From a virus, in the IMG/VR virus record IMGVR_UViG_3300049433_000155, positions 1-46,257 of that record: 46,257 bases of DNA; one strand, 5' to 3'. Each line of letters begins with the position of its first letter. Within the stretch, counting starts at the first letter, position 1. The translations under genes were made by a program, and so were the position numbers. Shown here one piece after another: positions 43,498 to 46,257 of the stretch. The notes beneath the pieces were generated by a model. That model ran no database searches, was not told where the DNA came from, and saw only the letters and a list, made by a program, of their open reading frames with translations.

Positions 43498-46257
43498 ATG
43501 ACGACCACCGTAATCGATGAGTCCAGCCCTCTGATAGTCGTCACCCGCACCATAGTGGTGACCCCGGAACCCCCCGATCCCGTCACCACCCCCGTCTATC
43601 TCTCAGGCACCGTTAGCCTGGAGGTCACCGCTGATGCCACTCTCCACGTAGCCTCTTCGGCGTATACCGCCTCCCTCACCACGGTCCCTCTCGATGACAG
43701 TGCCAGCATGGGTGTACCAGCCGCTCAGTCCTTCACACCCACCTCCACTATCACCGTCACCGGTGCAGCGGTTCACGCGGTAACAGCCATGGGCGCCACT
43801 CCCGGCAGTGCCTTCACCCTCCGCATCTTCTCCGGGTCCATCTCATCTCCCACCACCATCGCTACCGCCACCAACACCGCCCAGGTCTCCGGTGACACCT
43901 ACGGGGCTACCTTCGCCTCTCCCGTCACCCTCACAGCGGGCACACAGTACTACCTGGCCACGTCCGGGTCCCTGGCGCCGTACCTCAAGGTTTCCGCATT
44001 CCCCATGGTGGACACCGGTATCACTCACGATACCCTCTGGTACCACTCCACGTACAACACCGAATCATCCGGCTTCTGCATGCCCTTCACCCTCGCCGCC
44101 ACCCTTGCAGCCTCCACCACTCCCGTCTCGGCCTCTACAGCCACGTCCTGGAATACCCTCTCTATCGTCTCCACCTCTATCGCTACGTCCTGGTCCGTAG
44201 CAGTAGCGCTGACCTCGGTTTCCGCATCTACGGCCATCTCTTGGAATACTCTCAGTGCCTCCGTGGGCTCCAACACTTTCGCTAACGCCCCCGCGATTAT
44301 CATTCCTACCGACTACGCCACGTTCGCTTCCGGCTCCTTCTCCAACGCCTCCTACACCGTAGAGACCAGTGAACCCGGCACGGGTGTCATGACCGCCTGG
44401 TGGATCTACAAGCCCACCACTACCGGTTACGCTAACTTCGACCTTCGGGACGGTGTTGGTAACTCGGTTCTCTACGTCTACTCAGCCACCGGTACAGAAC
44501 CACACACCTTCGCGGACCTCACTCAGATCGGCTACAACGACAACTACGGCGTGGGTGTTACGTCTCGCATCTCAGCCGGTCTAGATATAGGCATCCTCAC
44601 CGCCGGGGTCACCTACTACATTCAGGCCGCCTCGCACGACACCTCCACTGGTGCCATTACCCTGGCCCTGAAGGTCACCGGTCCTCGCACTACGCCAGCG
44701 GTAATTCATCTATCTGGCACATCTAGTATGTTGGTTACGACAACCGACGTAGCTGAGATAGGTGTGCTGGAGACCATTGCTCTGTCGGCAACGACAGTCA
44801 TGGAGCTGAACGTTGAAGACGTGGCAGCTCATCTGGACAGTATCTACAAGCATCTGTCTGCCACGGCCGTAGTAGATATCACCACGACCGCAGCTATCCA
44901 TATGGCCAGTGTCAGCCATATATCGGGTAGAGCTTCTGTACTACTGGGTGGTCATGCAACCACCTTGCACGTGGTCGGTGCTGTGGTATCGGTGCCTAAG
45001 CATCTCTCCGGTACAGCTTCCATGGACCTGCGGTCTCATGGAAGCTACGCTGCTCTACTGATTCACCTCTCAGGTACTGCGAGTGCGAACCTACTAGCTA
45101 ATAACCGAGGCGGTCTGCACTACTTCTCCACCTCTATCCCGTTGTGGACGGTGGAAACCAGGCTCTACGAAGCTGATGGTCTCACGTTCGTTACGGTGCT
45201 TCCTCTGGCTCGGAAGGTCCAGTTCCAGATTACCAACTCTCAGCCGGGCACCGCTACTTTCGAGTTGCCATTGTCCGACTCACGTACAGCGTTGGTCACC
45301 GACGACATGATCGTCAAGTTCTCCTGGGCGGGGCGTGAGCGCTTCGGCTGCGTAGTCAAGACGGCTAACTGTGTCCTTACTTCCGAAGATGGAGTATGGA
45401 TCAATTACAGCAATCAGGCCGGTCTCCTTTCTCTGTTCAGTCGAGCACCGGTGATGCCGGAGTACACCACACTGCCCACGGACTCCTGGATTCCTGAGAT
45501 GCCCAAGCCGGGAACGATGCCGAAGAACGCTGGCTCGGAACGACTCTTCGGATATATGAGCAAGTGGGGACCCTGGGCTATCAGCTCTGACTGGGTATTT
45601 CCTCTAGGCCAGAAGTGGAATACGCCCGGCAGTGCTAAGGGTGCTAACCCATCTCTGTTCGGTACCTTGGACAAGAACGCCTACTGGATCGCTCCGCCAC
45701 CAGGACCTACCGCTAACGTACCCTCGGGCAGCACTAACTACTTCCGCACCTACTTCTGGGTCGACGGTACCACGGCCAAAACGATGCAAATCATCTTTGC
45801 AGGTGATAACTTCTGCACTGTGTACGTCGATGGCGAGCTAGCTATTGAGCCAGATATGACCAAGCCTCTATCTTGGCAGACTGCTCAGAAGAAGGAGCTG
45901 CAACTTCAGCCCGGTGGTCACTTGTTGGCGGCGCATGTCCTCAACGGTGGTGTGGCCGTCAGCCCACCACTGGTCATAGCGAAGTCCAATGTTGCTCTCA
46001 CCAACACACCTAACCCATTGTTGGGGGTGACACTGGCAGAGGGAGATTATGTCCTACTCACCAACCAAAATACTGATTCTCAGAATGGAACGTATATCTT
46101 CTACCCTGCAACAGGCACTGGCACCAGCGCTCGAACGAACCGACTGAAGAAGACCAGTAGCAACAACCCTATCGCTCTCATCGGAGACATTGTCTACATG
46201 TCTCCGACCACTGGCCAGCCTGGTAGCACAGTTCTTAAGGAGGAATTGAGCGGGGAC
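43498..46257 (+). CDS. Large minor tail protein, N-terminal part (continues at base 1)
   Basis: An uninterrupted frame from ATG 43498 (GGGAGGG upstream) to the window edge; it continues in phase at base 1 and stops at 1329, for about 1309 aa. The first 240 residues are Thr/Ser-rich beta domains with short W repeats (TSWNTLSIVSTSIATSW). Next comes a bacterial pre-peptidase-like beta domain (FADLTQIGYNDNYGVG, LTAGVTYYIQAASHD). About residues 400-530 carry HLSGTASM-type repeats. From residue 560 the sequence resembles a tail hub (RKVQFQITNSQPGTATFELP, TDDMIVKFSWAGRERFG). The OmpA-like domain lies at the far end. Confidence 0.8.
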   Translation, partial: MTTTVIDESSPLIVVTRTIVVTPEPPDPVTTPVYLSGTVSLEVTADATLHVASSAYTASLTTVPLDDSASMGVPAAQSFTPTSTITVTGAAVHAVTAMGATPGSAFTLRIFSGSISSPTTIATATNTAQVSGDTYGATFASPVTLTAGTQYYLATSGSLAPYLKVSAFPMVDTGITHDTLWYHSTYNTESSGFCMPFTLAATLAASTTPVSASTATSWNTLSIVSTSIATSWSVAVALTSVSASTAISWNTLSASVGSNTFANAPAIIIPTDYATFASGSFSNASYTVETSEPGTGVMTAWWIYKPTTTGYANFDLRDGVGNSVLYVYSATGTEPHTFADLTQIGYNDNYGVGVTSRISAGLDIGILTAGVTYYIQAASHDTSTGAITLALKVTGPRTTPAVIHLSGTSSMLVTTTDVAEIGVLETIALSATTVMELNVEDVAAHLDSIYKHLSATAVVDITTTAAIHMASVSHISGRASVLLGGHATTLHVVGAVVSVPKHLSGTASMDLRSHGSYAALLIHLSGTASANLLANNRGGLHYFSTSIPLWTVETRLYEADGLTFVTVLPLARKVQFQITNSQPGTATFELPLSDSRTALVTDDMIVKFSWAGRERFGCVVKTANCVLTSEDGVWINYSNQAGLLSLFSRAPVMPEYTTLPTDSWIPEMPKPGTMPKNAGSERLFGYMSKWGPWAISSDWVFPLGQKWNTPGSAKGANPSLFGTLDKNAYWIAPPPGPTANVPSGSTNYFRTYFWVDGTTAKTMQIIFAGDNFCTVYVDGELAIEPDMTKPLSWQTAQKKELQLQPGGHLLAAHVLNGGVAVSPPLVIAKSNVALTNTPNPLLGVTLAEGDYVLLTNQNTDSQNGTYIFYPATGTGTSARTNRLKKTSSNNPIALIGDIVYMSPTTGQPGSTVLKEELSGD
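46099..46257. repeat. Terminal overlap, right copy
   Basis: The right copy of the 159-base overlap with bases 1-159, carrying the a-for-c difference at 46180. Confidence 0.93.

Overview
The window is an essentially complete tailed-phage (siphovirus) genome of about 46.1 kb, opened inside its largest tail gene. Bases 1-159 recur at 46099-46257 with one mismatch, so the ends join and the gene that runs off the right edge (from 43498) finishes at 1329. An actinobacterial host is the best guess. The support is indirect: an r1t-type small holin beside the terminase, a class 3 intein in TerL, a Prim-Pol/helicase fusion, actinophage-like small proteins, one apparently leaderless promoter and a GC content that looks slightly above half. 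No integrase or repressor is recognisable, so a lytic lifestyle is likely. No endolysin or DNA polymerase is recognisable either.

Layout. Positions 1-3052 (+) hold the end of the tail module, including a lectin-like protein and a GT25-like glycosyltransferase. Positions 3015-14380 (-) hold the early half: endonuclease VII, SWIM zinc-finger proteins, many small overlapping genes, an SSB-like protein, a primase-polymerase/helicase, a protein with RAMP-like (Cas7-like) motifs and an HTH protein. This half is served by four promoters sharing the core TTGACATAG. Two gene-free stretches (10924-11675 and 13058-13735) carry dispersed repeats and large inverted repeats. Positions 14381-15114 are a divergent control region with the minus promoter P4, the plus promoter P5 and an AT-rich direct repeat. 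From 15115 to the end (+) lies the late half: a sigma-factor-like protein, holin, HNH-AP2 endonuclease, TerS, TerL with intein, portal, protease, a block of collagen-like and jelly-roll-like surface proteins, major capsid protein, connectors, major tail protein, frameshifted tail chaperones, tape measure and distal tail proteins.

How it works together (inference). Host RNA polymerase reads the TTGACATAG promoters to make early proteins and the phage sigma-like protein, which may then control late transcription. The genome is rich in selfish DNA: an intein with LAGLIDADG motifs in TerL, an AP2-HNH gene that split TerS, an HNH gene after the capsid gene, a T5orf172/GIY-YIG-type gene before it, and endonuclease VII. 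The most unusual content is the decorated surface (collagen-like tails, a strict 14-residue Trp repeat fibre, lectin-like folds, an OmpA-like domain inside a tail protein, and a glycosyltransferase), the RAMP-like early protein, and the repeat-rich control DNA at 11-15 kb.
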